Positions 23,315 to 36,026 of a stretch of DNA of 64,000 nucleotides are shown here, piece after piece. Both the position numbers and the translations under genes were made by a program. The notes beneath the pieces were generated by a model. It made no database searches. It had not been told where the DNA came from and saw only the letters and a list, made by a program, of their open reading frames with translations. Location of the stretch: positions 192,474,664 through 192,538,663 of the forward strand of contig NC_133121.1 of assembly GCF_033568475.1 (NCBI RefSeq), written 5' to 3'. How positions within the stretch are numbered: the first letter of the stretch is position 1; every line of letters starts with the position of its first letter. Origin of the DNA: Henckelia pumila. Lineage: Eukaryota; Streptophyta; Magnoliopsida; Lamiales; Gesneriaceae.

Positions 23315-25068
23315 TTGTTTCTAGTTTTTTCTCTATCGTTCATTCTTTCAGATGACTCTTCTGACGAAGAATTCCCCTTTGACCAGGAGATTGAAAGAAC
23401 TCTGCACAAGCGAAGGAGAGAAGCTCGTAGAAAACATGAAGAGGAAGAAATTCGTACTGAAATTTCTGAGGAAGAGATGGCTGCTAACGCGAATATGAGC
23501 CTAAGACAACTGGGCACTCCTGATCCAAACCAACAACCTTTATGAATTACTTTTCCTAATCTAGAAAATAATGCTACTTTCGAGCTTAAATCTGGATTAA
23601 TTCATTTATTAACTTATTTTCATGGTCTTGCAGGTGAGGATCCTAACAAGCACTTGATGAAATTTCATGTGGTTTGCATAAGTATGAAACCCCATGAAGT
23701 GACAGAGAAGCAGATCCAACTGAGAGTCTTTCCTTTCTCTTTGAAGAGTGCTGCAAAGGATTGGCTGTATTATTTACCCTCTGGATCCATCATGACTTGG
23801 ACTGAGATGAAAATAATTTTTCTAGAGAAGTACTTCCCAGTTTCCAGAGCAGCGAATATCAGGAAGGAATTTATGGGATCAAGCAATTCACAAGGGAATC
23901 ATTTCATGAATACTTAGAGCGGTTCAAAAAGCTTTGTGCTACATGTCCGCAACATCAGATAAGTGAAAATTTATTAATTCAATATACCTATGAAGGTTTG
24001 TTACCTCATGATAGGAGTATGTTAGATGCGGCTAGTGGAGGAGTCTTTGTAGATAAAACTCCAGTGCAAGCAAGGAATTTGATTGAGAATATGGCTGCTA
24101 ATTCTCAGCAATTTGGCACCAATAGGAGTGACTCTGCACCTAGAAGGATTAACGAGGTAAAAGTTTCTTCCCTTGAAAGACAATTGATTGAACTGACGTC
24201 TCTTGTGCGTCAAATGACTGTAAGGAATGGACAGACTGCAAAAGCATGTGGAATTTGCGCTGCCGTGGGACATGCAACTGACATGTGTCTCACGCTTCAA
24301 GAGGGATTTACTAAACAAGTCAATGTAGCAGGAAGATTTCCCGGGCCACCACAACAAAAGTATGATCCTTACTCGAATACATTCAATTCAGGTTGGAAGG
24401 ATCATCCCAACTTTAGATATGAAAACCCTCAGACAAATCAACCTGGGCCTCAAGCACCACCGCACCATCAAACTTATTGGCCACCGTATCCTCCACAGCC
24501 ACAGCGTCCTCAAGTTCCAACGCCTGGTGAGTTTCTAGAAAACATTGTTAAGGATCTTGCAACTAATACTGTAACTTTTCAACAGGAAACGAGATCAAGT
24601 ATCCAACATTTGAACACTCAGGTGGGGCAGTTGGCAACCTCCATTAATAGGTTGGAGGAACAAATTTCTAGTAGTTTACCATCACAGACAGTGGTGAATC
24701 CAAAGGAGAATATGAGTGCAATCACCTTGAGGAGTGGAAGAGAGTTAAAAGTTCATGAAAAAGTGGTAAACAAGAAAGTACATAACGAAGATGAGGAGAA
24801 ATCCAAGGTAGAGGAGACTGAGCTTAATCATGAAGAAGCACCGAAAGGTAAGTTTCCTCCTCTTTATGAGTATAAACCTGTAGCCCCTTTTCCCTTAGCA
24901 TTAAAAGAGTCCAGGAAGGATGAAGGTATCAAGGGACTATATGAAACTTTTTGTAGATGTGAGGTGAATATTCCTTTATTAGATGATATAAAACAAGTAC
25001 CTCGCTATGCTAAATTTTTAAAAGAGTTGTGTACTGTGAAGAGAAAACACAAACTGAAGGGGTGTTAG
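23315..25068 (+). pseudogene. Element B gag (Athila-like), broken
   Basis: The protein packs element RNA. The frame holds an acidic/Arg-rich lead, then MAANANMSLRQLGTPDPNQQ (from 23476), a stop at 23543, the retro-gag domain (GEDPNKHLMKFHV, LRVFPFSLKSAAKDWLYYL, 23580-23900), a frameshift at about 23870 and the C-terminal part (23998-25068). An intact CCHC knuckle, CGICAAVGHATDMC, lies near 24250. It is followed by a Pro/Gln-rich linker and the conserved NMSAITLRSGREL. A stop at 25066 separates it from the protease. The copy in element C lacks several of these defects, so they are private to B. Confidence 0.88.
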
Positions 25069-25077
25069 AAAGTTGAA

Positions 25078-25452
25078 TTGGGAGAACAGGTCTCTGCTAT
25101 CATTCAAAGAAAGGTACCCACAAAATGCAAGGATCCAGGTATGTTTTCGATTCCCTGTAAAATAGGAGATGTTCAGCTTGAGACAACCATGTTAGATTTA
25201 GGAGCATGGATCAATGTCATGCCATACTCTGTTTATGCTTCTTTAAAACTTGGGACTTTGAATGAAACTGCAATTGTTATCTAGATGGCTGATAGATCTA
25301 CTATTTATTCTAGGGGTGTGTTAGAGGATGTTTTTTTTCAAGTTGGTAACTTGGTTTTTCCTGCTGATTTTTATGTGCTTGATATGAAAAATAATGATTT
25401 GAATAGTCCAATTTTTCTAAGAAGACCATTTTTGAAAACGTTGAAGTCCATT
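25078..25452 (+). pseudogene. Element B aspartic protease, interrupted by CACTA transposon
   Basis: Retropepsin-like domain with FSIPCKIGDVQLE, active-site motif DLGA (DTGA in most retropepsins; DLGA is common in this lineage), then MADRSTIYSRG and the LGRPFL box, here mutated (FLRRPFL). In the active-site loop tryptophan replaces the usual serine (DLGAWINV). A CAG-to-TAG stop lies at about 25283. The frame is broken at 25453 by the CACTA element and resumes at 29596. Confidence 0.85.
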
Positions 25453-28400
25453 CACTACAACAAAACTCCAAATACACAACACCTAAAAGACAACGGTTTT
25501 TTAAAACCGTTGTCTATGAGCGTTCTTTTTGTGAACAAAGACAACGGTTTTTAAAAACCGTTGTCTTTTAGCGGGTTTTTTTTAGGGCAACAACAACTGT
25601 TTTAAAAAATCGTTGTGGTAGTGCCTTTTATTTTAAGGTTTTGTATTTTTTTCCCCTCAATAACATCAATTTTGCAAAAAGACGTCTATTCTGATATATA
25701 TTACTCTCAAAACCACACGAACCACAAAAAGAAACCAAACGCCAAACCCTACCCTTTCCCGTCACCTCCCGACCAGCGCCAATCAGCCGCCATCACCGCT
25801 CTTACTCCAACGGAAACAAGCCGGAGACCACTAAATGTTAGCCCAAGATCTCATGAACTCGATTATGTTCTGAATCCTAGAAACTATGGGGTCAAATTGT
25901 GCGAGCCATCGTCCCTGTTTCGATCAAAATCTGCGAGTAGTTCTTCTTTGTTTGTTCCGGGTAATTTGCTCCGATTTATAGTTTTTTTGTGTTCTTATAG
26001 CTAGCCTTTGAAATTAGTATAATACTTGAGCAATCTCAGTCCTTTCCCGAAGAAATTTTCATCCGCGGTTACGCCGATTGGTGTGGCTTTTTTCATGAGT
26101 TTCCAGAATTTTATTGTGAATTTCGTTTCCGAGGTTCAAATGTTTCATTTTGTCGCAGCTTCTTGTTATCCATATGAATGAGTAATTTTTCATATGAAGG
26201 ATAATAATTAATTTTCCAAGGTGGACAAATTTTAAAGCTCAATATATTGAGTTTATGTCAACTGAGAGTGTTTGAAGCTTTGTACAACACCATAAACAAA
26301 CCATAAGTGAATATCCTCTTTTGATATATGTTTTATTATACAACACCATAAACAAACCATAAGCTCAAATTAATTTTTCTGTATCTGATATATGTTTTAT
26401 TATAAGTCATGTTTCCGATTTTCTAAATGCAGAATTTAGCTGATTGAAGCTTCAAGAAATTTGAGTCTGACATAGTAATATTTTCTCGGATCCAATGCTG
26501 GGCACCATACAAGTTTCAGGTATCAACAGATGACTACATTTCACTACAAATTTCTTACACTTTTTAACTCCACGTCGTGTTCTTGGTTTGGTATCATAGT
26601 TCTGGAATTTCAAGGGCTATGTGGAGGTCGAACCAAAGCATGCAAATCTTGTCCCTTGAAGTTGATGGGGAACAGAGAAGAACCCTAAGAACCAGAATCA
26701 AGAGACCAAAATTTGATACACTACAGAGGTTACTAATTTTTTACATATGTGCAATTACATTGAGGAAATGGTTTCTCTTAACTCGACAGTCTTTTTATTT
26801 TGCTTTGGAGCCTCTAGGGATGGAAAATGCAGGGGAATCATGTGTCTTTTTAATGATTAGAAACACACGACTATACAAAAATTTCAGAAACAATTTTTAA
26901 TTTTAGTATTGCTTAAAGTGGTTATTGATATATTGCATACAAGAAGTAAAATTTGTACCTTTCGAATTTTTGTTATATTACCTCATCTTCCCACATCTGT
27001 TATGTTTAGGTATTGGGCACTTGTCATTTATTCATCAATGGCAAAGCTAGGGGCTTCCTTTATTTTTCTTTTTTCAATAGTTGAAAGCTAGCTAGGGGTT
27101 TGAAATCTATTTCTTGAGTACCCAAAACATAGGAGTGATGGGATTGATTACTTCTCTGCAGCGAACACTGATGGGATTGATACTTTCACTTCCCACTATA
27201 TTATATTATTAATTTAAGGGCTTGTTTCTGAAAAATGGGTACAGTACAAAAGATTGTTTCAAATGCAAAAGAGACATTACAGAATCTTTGTTTCAGTAAT
27301 GGATGGAGTTATGCCCTTTTCTGGGGGTTTGATCACACAAATTATTTGTAAGAATGTTGAATATTCTGCATGTTTCTATTATATGTCCTAAAGTTTAATT
27401 TTTCATACATTTCTTTTATTATTCATGTGTCTTGAATCTTGATTCTGAGCTTAGGAGTATATATAAAATGGTGTTGGGTGTTTAGTTAGATGTTTTCTTC
27501 GTGTTTATCATTTAATTACAACTTCTTTTGCATGATTTTTTTTATTCCTCTAAAGAAAATCAGGATAAGTACTGCCTTTTTCAAATTTTTGTGTTTTATT
27601 AATTTATTCCTTTCATAACATCAAAATATGGTTTACAAAATTATGAAGTTTATTTTGGTAAATGAACTTTTCTCGGATCAATTATTACATGTCGTATTTA
27701 GGATGACAATATGTAATATTATGTATTAAAAGTCCTCCTTGAATATGATCATTTTATTGCATAAATAAATGCTTTGTCTTTACTCTACTTTGGAGATCTG
27801 ATATCAATAATTATTTACATTATATTGTTTTTATTTGCATTTATACTGTTTCTTTTTTAATTATTTTCTCCATCTTGTATAGATTACTTTAATCTTTTTT
27901 AATCTGTTTTGGGTCATTGCAGGTAGTTGACATTAAAAGATGCATATTACCAGGAACAAATGAGAGCTGTGATTGAATATGCTGCTACAAGTGCATGTTC
28001 TTGGAGAAGGGTAAGCTTTATTAATTCATATATATATGGATGTTTTCATAAGATCACAATGAGAGGCAAAGTTCTTTAGGATCATTCCAAAATCTTGAGG
28101 TTTTTCAGGTATAAATCATGTTGGCATTCCTTCCATACATGTTCTCTTAGAATTTTGAACATCATTTTATTTCAGCTGTATTATTAATCTTGTGGAAAAT
28201 GATTTCATGTCATTTTACGGGATGGTTCTGAATTGTATTGCCAATTCTCCTTGGGGATAGAGGCTCTGACTATTCTTTTAATTGAGAAAATTGTGACATT
28301 TTCAATTATATTGTTTCAATCTTGATGTATAAGCTAATCTTGTTGATCGCAAAACTTTATTTGCATACTATAGATAAATTTCAGTAGAACCATGGGGTGT

Positions 28401-29592
28401 GCAATTTGGTTCTACTCAAAAGGTTAGTATTCGTTTCAATATTACAATGGAATGCACCTTTGCCCAAAAATTTTGTTGTTCAGTTACTTTCAGGTGGAAA
28501 CCATAACATTGATGTTGATTATTTGAGAAAAAAATACTAAATATATATACTGGAGGTCATAGTGAAGGGAGCCAAACAGTTAAAATATTTTGGGAGGTAT
28601 GAGCACATGATAACACTCAATCCACCTAATTTTGATTGCTCTCCAGTTATTCTGCTGAAAAATATTTTCCATTTACACTCAATCCAAGTAATTTTTATTG
28701 CTCTCCACTTTATCTTCTTTTTGTGAATTTACCATGGTTGTGGAATTCTGATTCTGACTGATGTTTGGAGTGCACGTGTGTTCCATGTTTGACAAGGCAA
28801 ATGATGAGATCAATCATGGTAATTAAACTAAAAAAAATGGAAGTGCTCATTTTAGTTAACTGAATTTAAAGGTTAAGATTTCTTTGAAGTATGTTTATAT
28901 GTTAAATGATTCTTAGTGTTCTATCTTGGGTTTGAATCTTAAGCTAGTATTTGAGCCAATCCCATAAATTTCTACTCATTTCAGCTCTAATTTCAGTTTC
29001 TCTGACGAGCTACCACCACTCAATCACCATGGAATAGATGTTTGTTCGGTTCCAGCATGATCTAGCTCTAATTCTTGAAGTTTTTAGGCTATTCACAGTT
29101 GGGTTCCAGCGAGGGAGTTAGAAGACAGCATAACCAAGGACAATTTATAGTGTGATTGAATTAGATTGAATTAGTTCAATTTAGTGTGATTGGATTAGAT
29201 TCGAATTTCGAGTGATTTGTAATACTGTAAAATTGTATATTAAATTTTATTTTAAAAAATTTAAATTTTGATTGATTAATAATATTAAAAATTTGTATAT
29301 TAATTTTTTTTGTTTTTTATTTAAAAAACGACAACGGATTTAAACTGTTGCAGACCCGTTGTCGTATGCCTCCAAAGACAATGAATATAAACTGTTGCAA
29401 AATCGTTGTGGTATACCTCCAAAGACAACGGATATAAACTGTTGCAAAACTGTTGTTGTATGCCTCCAAAGACAACGGATATAAACTGTTGTCGTTGGGC
29501 ATGCTTTTTACAACACCAACAATTACAACGGTTTTAAACCCCCCTACGACAACGGATAAAATCCGTTGTCGTTTTCCGTTTTTCTTGTAGTG
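25453..29592 (+). mobile_element. Non-autonomous CACTA (En/Spm-type) DNA transposon, 4140 bp
   Basis: Ends are CACTACAACAAAA and TTTTTCTTGTAGTG, with the 3-bp duplication ATT on both sides (25450-25452 and 29593-29595). Subterminal repeats of GACAACGG...CCGTTGTC type fill about 120 bases at the left and 270 at the right. No transposase is seen. The interior is AT-rich, with a C-rich 5' piece (25700-25990) that looks like captured gene sequence, an exon-like piece at 27927-28010, and a direct repeat at about 26281-26400 (TACAACACCATAAACAAACC twice). The target frame of B is continuous once it is removed. Confidence 0.92.
27927..28010 (+). pseudogene. Possible captured exon inside the CACTA element
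   Basis: A run of 28 open codons is bounded by an acceptor-like GGTAG and a donor (AGAAGG|GTAAGC). A T-rich tract precedes it. It includes AYYQEQMRAVIEYAATSAC and ends SWRR. The spacing of the cysteine and the Arg pair is faintly like the zinc-binding part of RecQ helicases, but I do not claim that identity. CACTA elements often carry host gene pieces. Confidence 0.35.
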
Positions 29593-29947
29593 ATTATAGA
29601 TGTTAACAATGGCACTCTCACTATGGAGTTTAATGGGGGAGATTGTTAAGTTTCATATTTTTGATACCCTGAAAATTCGTGGTTGTAAAAGTGTTGTTAA
29701 TAATATTGATGCTAATGATTACTTGTCACAAACGCACAAGATAGTTGTGAATGAGGATAAGTTGAAGGAAGTTATTGGAAAACCTGTAAAAAATTATACT
29801 GCTGAAATTTTTCTTTCTGATTTGCAGGTACCTATAACTAAGTCAAAACTTCCTCCAGATCAAGAAAAAGGAATGCCTAAGGGAAAGGGAATAAGTAGTC
29901 AAGAAACGGGGATAAGCAAGATATCAAAGCAGAAAAAGCATAGATAG
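29593..29947 (+). pseudogene. Element B protease downstream region
   Basis: After the CACTA insertion the frame continues through the conserved FNGE-VKFHIFDTL stretch (29630-29670) to a Lys-rich tail and stop at 29945. The copy in element C ends similarly (55051-55269). A GGA-to-GGGGA slip may cause a frame change at 29633-29642. No polymerase follows. Confidence 0.75.
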
Positions 29948-30144
29948 AAAATAACTACAAAACTGTTCAGATGGGTGAAGGTGACAAGGGAACTAGATAT
30001 GAACCACCTTGATGAACTGAAGCATACAGTCGGGCCGACGACTGTAAACAGAGGCGATGCTTGGGAGGCAACCCAAGGGGAGTATTCCTTTTTATTCTTA
30101 GTATTTATTTATTTTTGTAATTTCATTTTTACTTACATTGGGAA
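29948..30144 (+). other. Element B 3' noncoding start with conserved hairpin
   Basis: Noncoding. A first inverted repeat (CAGTCGGGCCGACGACTG, about 30028-30045) and the stem TTGGGAGGCAACCCAA at 30061-30076 recur in elements C and E. At 30134-30139 the left arm of the second stem, ACATTG, is visible; element C then interrupts it. Confidence 0.75.
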
Positions 30145-31516
30145 TGGTAGCGCTAAGTCGTGTCATGTCCAAATTACCCAACTCAATCAGATAAACAAAT
30201 TATGCAGTAGTGTGAGTAGAGATCGTTCCCACGAGGAAAGTGAAATTTAAATAGTGTTCTTAAAATACTGAAAATAATAAAAGGGGTTTTTTTTTGGATT
30301 TTTAAAAACTACTATGCAAAAATTAAAATAAGAAAGATCAATAAACTAACGAGACTTGGTATCGGTCGACTACACCCTTGAAATTATTCATTCGATCATC
30401 GATTTCCTAAAAATAATTAATTCACATTGAATATTCATCATTGGAATTTAATTCCCGTTTCACCTTAATTTTAGTTAACTAGACATCAGCGTTCTAAGTT
30501 AACCCTTACCCCATAAAGTAACCCAATACCAGCGATTAGATTTAAATCCACGTTAGCATTCAAATGAGTAAAACAGATGAATTTAGACAACACAATACCA
30601 GCGATTGTATTTAATCTAGTCAATTTTTGTTCTTACGATTTAACAAATTCACCAGCGGAAAATATTAATCATAGTTGCTTCAAAAATCAGATGATTCAAA
30701 CAATTACAAATTTGAATTCTAATTTAGCAATAGATTGTATAGCAAAACCCTAAGGTGATCAATCCTAAAATCTCACATAAAAGCATGACAATCAATCCAA
30801 AACAACTCTTGATACGCAATTTGGAATTAAACAATGAAAAATTCGAATCTCATGAATAAAAAAAATCAAGGGTTTGTCTTCCTCAACCAAGTACTAAAGC
30901 TTAGCCACAAATATTCATGAATTCTCTAGAAAAATTCATGAAATAAAAAGTAAATCTAAGAAAAGAGAGAAGAAACCTAGCCGCCAAGAGATTTCTCTGC
31001 TTTCTGCCGTCTAAATCTGATAATTCTCCCTAAGAAAAACGGAATAAAGATCTAATAAAAGTCTCGAGTCCAAAATAAAAGAGTTTCCAAAATTAAAATT
31101 TCTTCTCCCGAACAGCGCCTCGCGCTCGATCGGTTAAAGTCTGCCGATCAAGCGCAGGCAAAAATGTGATCCTACTGTCCTTCAAATATAATGCGGCCGC
31201 TCGATCGGTATAATCTTGCAGATCGAGCGAGCCAAATTTCCAGCTCCTACTATTTTGCTTCTTCAAATGGCCGCTCGATCGGTTGAACATTGCAGATCGA
31301 GCGGTCCACTTTTTCTTCAAAACTTCTCAGCATTTCCTTTTGCTCCATAGTTCATTCATACGTCCTCCAAAACGCACAACCTACACACAAAACCGGGAAA
31401 TAAATCATGTAGACACACAAAATGCAATACGAACAAAATACGTAATTAAAACACATAAACGAATGCAAAACAACAACTAAATAACATTAAAATAAACAAC
31501 ACAAACATGACTATCA
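30145..31516 (-). repeat. 3' LTR of element C
   Basis: Minus-strand start TGATAGTCATG and end GCGCTACCA, 1372 bp. A purine-rich GTGTGAGGGTATT precedes the start. It has three CGATCGAGCG palindrome pairs at about 31123-31154, 31196-31228 and 31270-31305, compared with two in the LTR of B. Confidence 0.88.
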
Positions 31517-31784
31517 AATACCCTCACACTTAATCCTTGAGCAAGTATGCAAAAACAAAATGAAAACACAACAAAAACATAAGCAAGGATGAATCATGCA
31601 CAACATAGCCTCAGAGAAGTTATCCCACAAAAAACAAGTTCACAACTACTCTCGATCATCAATGATACAACTTCAGCCGAATGAGAACGTGCGTGTGTGA
31701 CATGTTACCCCAGCTACATGCAACTTCAAAAGACAAAGCTTCAAAACTATTCGCCGACCTAAGACAATTTAGTGCAAGTTTCAT
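31517..31784 (-). other. Element C noncoding stretch before its 3' LTR
   Basis: No frame. It contains the polypurine tract next to the LTR and joins directly to 53867 when the solo LTR is removed. Confidence 0.7.
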
Positions 31785-32022
31785 TGTGACGCCTAAAATT
31801 TCTTAATTTAATTTTCATGCCTAAATTAGTCTTTAATATTTATTATTTTAATTATTTTAATTATTTTAATTTTCTATGATTATTTGGCTAAATATTATAT
31901 TCTTCCGCGCATTAGAATTTATTATTTTTAACTTTTTGCGAAAAGTATCATGTTAATTCCCGGAACTAGTAAAATCAAATTTAATATTTTAAATTAGAAT
32001 TTTAAGCTTATATTTTTATTTA

Positions 32023-32612
32023 GAGGGTGTTTGGCTAAACTTATTAAAAAGAGCTTATAAGCTCTTAGAGCTTAAAAGCTGTTTTACGAGCTTATAAGTT
32101 GTTAGAGCTTATTTTAAAAATAAGCTGTTAAAGTGTTTGGATAAACTTATTTTAAATAACTTAAAGATATTGATATGTTTGGTATTATAAGATCTTTTAT
32201 TGTCAAAATTACCAAAAAGGGTATAATTCTATGAAAATAATATTTTGAGTTATACACATACGAAAATAGTTTTAGAATAAACCTATATTAAAAAATAAAA
32301 TTGTTTTAATATTTTATTTTTAGAAAAATTTATGTGATTTGTAATTTTTTTTAAATAATATTTAATATTTAATAAGTGGAGGATAAGATAGAGATTTATT
32401 AAAATATTCAATGATATTTTAGAGATATGGAATATTAAAATAAGATCTTTTTAAAAAAGTACATCTCCCTTTACTTTTTTAAAAACAGCTTATTTTGACA
32501 GCTTATAAGCTGTTTTTTTAAAAAAATTACCAAACACATTTTCAAAGCTTAAAAGCTCTAAAACAGCTTATAAGCTGTTTGAAAGAGCTTTTAAGCTCTG
32601 CCAAATACCCTC
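32023..32612. mobile_element. Tourist-like (PIF/Harbinger) MITE, 590 bp
   Basis: Ends GAGGGTGTTTGGC and GCCAAATACCCTC are inverted repeats, flanked by TTA on both sides (32020-32022 and 32613-32615). Subterminal copies of AGCTTATAAGCT-type palindromes extend the inverted repeat inward. There is no coding frame. A TTA duplication is diagnostic for PIF/Harbinger rather than hAT. Confidence 0.88.
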
Positions 32613-34291
32613 TTAGTACGATTTAAATTGTAATCCTAATTTTTTTATTGGTTTGACATTTTTTTTAGTGTATAGCACTTTTCCCTTAAATTTCTTAACA
32701 CTTCCATTTTTTCTAGGGTTACCTAATCTAGCACAAGGTTCAATCCTAGCCACACATTCACACACACAAAAAACTCACACAACTCATGCACACAAACACA
32801 CACAACAGCCGAGAACGCCCTGTTCTGTCCCAAGGAAGCATCGGCTTCACTCTCCATTTTCTCTTAGCATCTCCATCTTCAATTCTTCTCCAGTGGATCG
32901 ATCCTAGGCTAGCTGGTCGAGGTTTGGAGCTCGTTCCCAGCTCGATTCCAGCTCAATCGAGCAACGCCATTCCTCAGCTTGTTCGGCCGCAAGCTTCCCC
33001 ATATTCTTTTTATTTCTTGTTCTTCGAATTCCTTAGCTAGGAAAGGATATGCTTCTTCTTTTCCCCTTGTAGATTAGTATATATATTGTGTGTATTGTAC
33101 TCTCTGGAAATATTTTTTTTTTGAAATGCACTTACATGAACTGCCCTGTTTCGGTCATTGCACTTGCACAGAATTGATTTCTTCTCGTTAGTTTTGCTGG
33201 AAAAATTACATCGTTTGATGAGTTTTGGAATGGTTGTGAACTGGTAATATGATTATGTTTATGCCTTGAGTTTTCGATAATTTCCATAAATTATGTTCTT
33301 ACGATGCCAAAATTTCCAGAAAATTTGTCAATCATGTAAATGCTTGGTTCGGTCGGTTGTGTTTGGTGATGAGTTGGATGGTGATTTAGGACTACCATGG
33401 TTGTTATGTAGTTCACATGGTAGCTTCTAAGAAGGTTCGAAGTCGACTTGTAGGTTGGATGGGAGGGAGTTTCGAATGCGAGGGTAAGGATGGGCTCGGC
33501 TTTGAGGTCGGCTAGGGGCTACTGTAGTTGCTGAGTTTAGGAGGTTTGTGGGGTTAGATTGATGGTGATAGTGAGTCTAATGCAATGGTTGTGGTCCTAG
33601 TTCACTAGCTTGGGAGATGGGAGTCACTTAGCTAAGAATTTCAATGGATGTATAGCTAGGACATGAGCAGAATTTTTGGGCTTTGGGCAGGCTGTCCAGA
33701 AGCTGTTCGAGACAGGGTTTCAAACTCGGGTTTTGGGTAAGGGCTCGGGTTTGAAAATGGTCTAGGATGTTGGGAATACGTCGGTTCAAGCGAGAATCAA
33801 TTTGGATAAGTTTCGGTCGGGTTCTAGAGTTTTGTTTGGCTAGGTACAGAATTTTTGAAACCAATAGGGCTGCTGCCCGGAATTTAAATTTTGTAAAATG
33901 ATAGCTTAGGAAATAAATCCCAAGGATGATTTCCCTACTTATTTCTAAGTGACGAGGAGTCGTGGTTTCAAGCAAAATCCTTTTTGGGTAAGAATCAAGC
34001 GAGTTAAACATTTTACGGGCGAAACCCTCCGAGGAGTCCTAAGTGCAAATTTTGAGTTAAAATCTCCACCTTTTGGTTTGTTCCCTAAATCATCATCCCG
34101 ATCACCCTTGTGTGAGTCATATGCATGATTATCGTTTAATATTTACATAACATCATTTCTACATTTACGACATATTTTCTTTATGCATGCTAAGTCCCAT
34201 ATTCATGAATGAAAGAAAATTATCTTTTTCGAACGAAGTGAATTGGTTGTGACTATATTTATTTACGTGTATGTGTGGGGTTGGGAGACGT

Positions 34292-35727
34292 TGATAAGTG
34301 CATTTTATGCACTTAATTTATATATAATTTGACTTGGATTTTGTTATGTATGGAGTGGATTTTATGCGTGTTAGTTGTTATTTTTGTGAGATGCAAGGAA
34401 TGACGCAAAAGTAGAGAGAAGAAGCGGAAAGCCGAATTACAGGACAGCAAACTTCAGAAAATTATTGGGAATGTTATAAACCTTCAAATTCGATCTCCAC
34501 CGTTCAAATTGAAGATTAGGATGTTTTAAAGTTGCTGTCAAAATTTCAGCTTGTTCCGACGGCTAGAACTCAAATTATGATTTTTTCAAGAATGCTGCGC
34601 GAGTTGGATGCGTTGTAGCGCACCCGCGCCCGGAACCGGCGCTCCCGCGCCCTGTAACTTTTATTTTGAGACAATTATTGGTGATCAGTGCACCCGCGCC
34701 CTGGAACCCAAAAACGCGGCGCACCTGCGCCCGAGGGTGGCGCACCCACGCCTGACGTGTCTTATTTTTGGAAACTTTTAGTCTCAAACTTTAAAAGGAC
34801 TATTTGGCATATATCAGAGGAGAATCGAGGGTTTTCATCAGTTTTTGAAGGCTAGAGACGGCTAGAGACCAAGGAAAAGGGAGAAGAAGTATTCTTGGCA
34901 CGAAGACGGACGAAGCGACTACCGGAGACGGAGAAGCATCATCTACCTTCGTTTTTATTTCATTCTTTCTCATAATTTTTGAATGATGTTCAAGAACATG
35001 CTTTGTTTGATTTTTATTTTCATTATGAACTAATTCCATTGTCTAGAGGGACGACGTAGCTTGACTTGAAACCATGTTTTTGATATTTTGATTGATATAT
35101 TAGAATTATTCATTCGGTTTATTTGTGTTTTCCTGATTTGATTGCGTTCAATTTACTGGTCATAGATTGAATGATATTTTATTTAGAATCTATCACTCGA
35201 GAGAGGAGATTTTGAATACGACATAGGAAAATACATATTTGGTGTTCATATTGTTCGAAAGACATATAACTCCATAGAAGTCATTAGAAGAATTCTTGTG
35301 TTATTTACCGGATTTAATATTTAAACTTATATAGACATATTGAGTTTGCTATTGAATACGAATTTCTTCTTGACACTCGAGAGAGGTAGTAGAAAATAAT
35401 AGGAATTCTTGGCTAATAAACTAGAAGAAATTATAATTGAACAATCATTATAAATAAATTGTGGTGGACAGTCAAGTGAAGTCGAACCTCTAGCATTCAT
35501 CGCTTATTGATTTTTTCTCTCGTGAACTCGTGGTTATTTAGTTTTGTTTCTTGAAAATTTTAGTTTTATAAAATCAAACCATTTTCGTAGCTCTACATAG
35601 GATTAGGATTTGATTAGTCGCAAATATTTATTATAATATTATTTATTCATTCTCTGTGGGATCGACTTGGACTTAATTCCTATATTATAACTTGACATCG
35701 TGCGCTGCGAGCGAAAAACACGTAACA
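34292..35727 (+). repeat. LTR1 of array E
   Basis: Starts TGATAAGTGC, ends CACGTAACA, 1436 bp. The block of GCGCACCCGCGCCC-like repeats at about 34612-34755 is about 20 bases shorter than in the other three LTRs, a loss between repeats. Many substitutions make it the most diverged of the four. Confidence 0.92.
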
Positions 35728-35733
35728 AGTTTT

Positions 35734-35751
35734 TGGCGCCGTTGCCGGGGA
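35734..35751 (+). other. Primer-binding site of unit 1 (tRNA-Asp)
   Basis: TGGCGCCGTTGCCGGGGA, a perfect complement of the plant tRNA-Asp 3' end, six bases after LTR1. Confidence 0.92.
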
Positions 35752-36026
35752 TTGAATTTTATTTGATTTATATTAAATTGTGCTAATTAGTCTTAATTTT
35801 GATTTAGAGCATTTTATTTTATTTTGTTGGTTCTAATTTAAAAATTTTTCCTGTCTATGCAGTTTATGCGAAAAAGCCAAAGTTACGACTCACTGCTCTT
35901 TGATCCGAAAATCGAGAAAACTGCTAAAGCTTTGCGAAAAGCTAGAAGAGAAGAGTTGCAACAAATGGCTGAAGAAAGAGAAAGAGAACGTGTTGTCAAT
36001 AATGCTCCGATGCCTATCAGAGATCA

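Noticed and set aside
32023-32612. The MITE considered as a hAT element because of its GAGGGTGTTTGG ends.
   Set aside because: hAT makes 8-bp duplications; here the flanks are TTA on both sides, diagnostic for PIF/Harbinger.
33628-34011. 127-codon minus frame at 33628-34011.
   Set aside because: It lies wholly inside solo LTR D, shows no domain and has no neighbours suggesting a gene.
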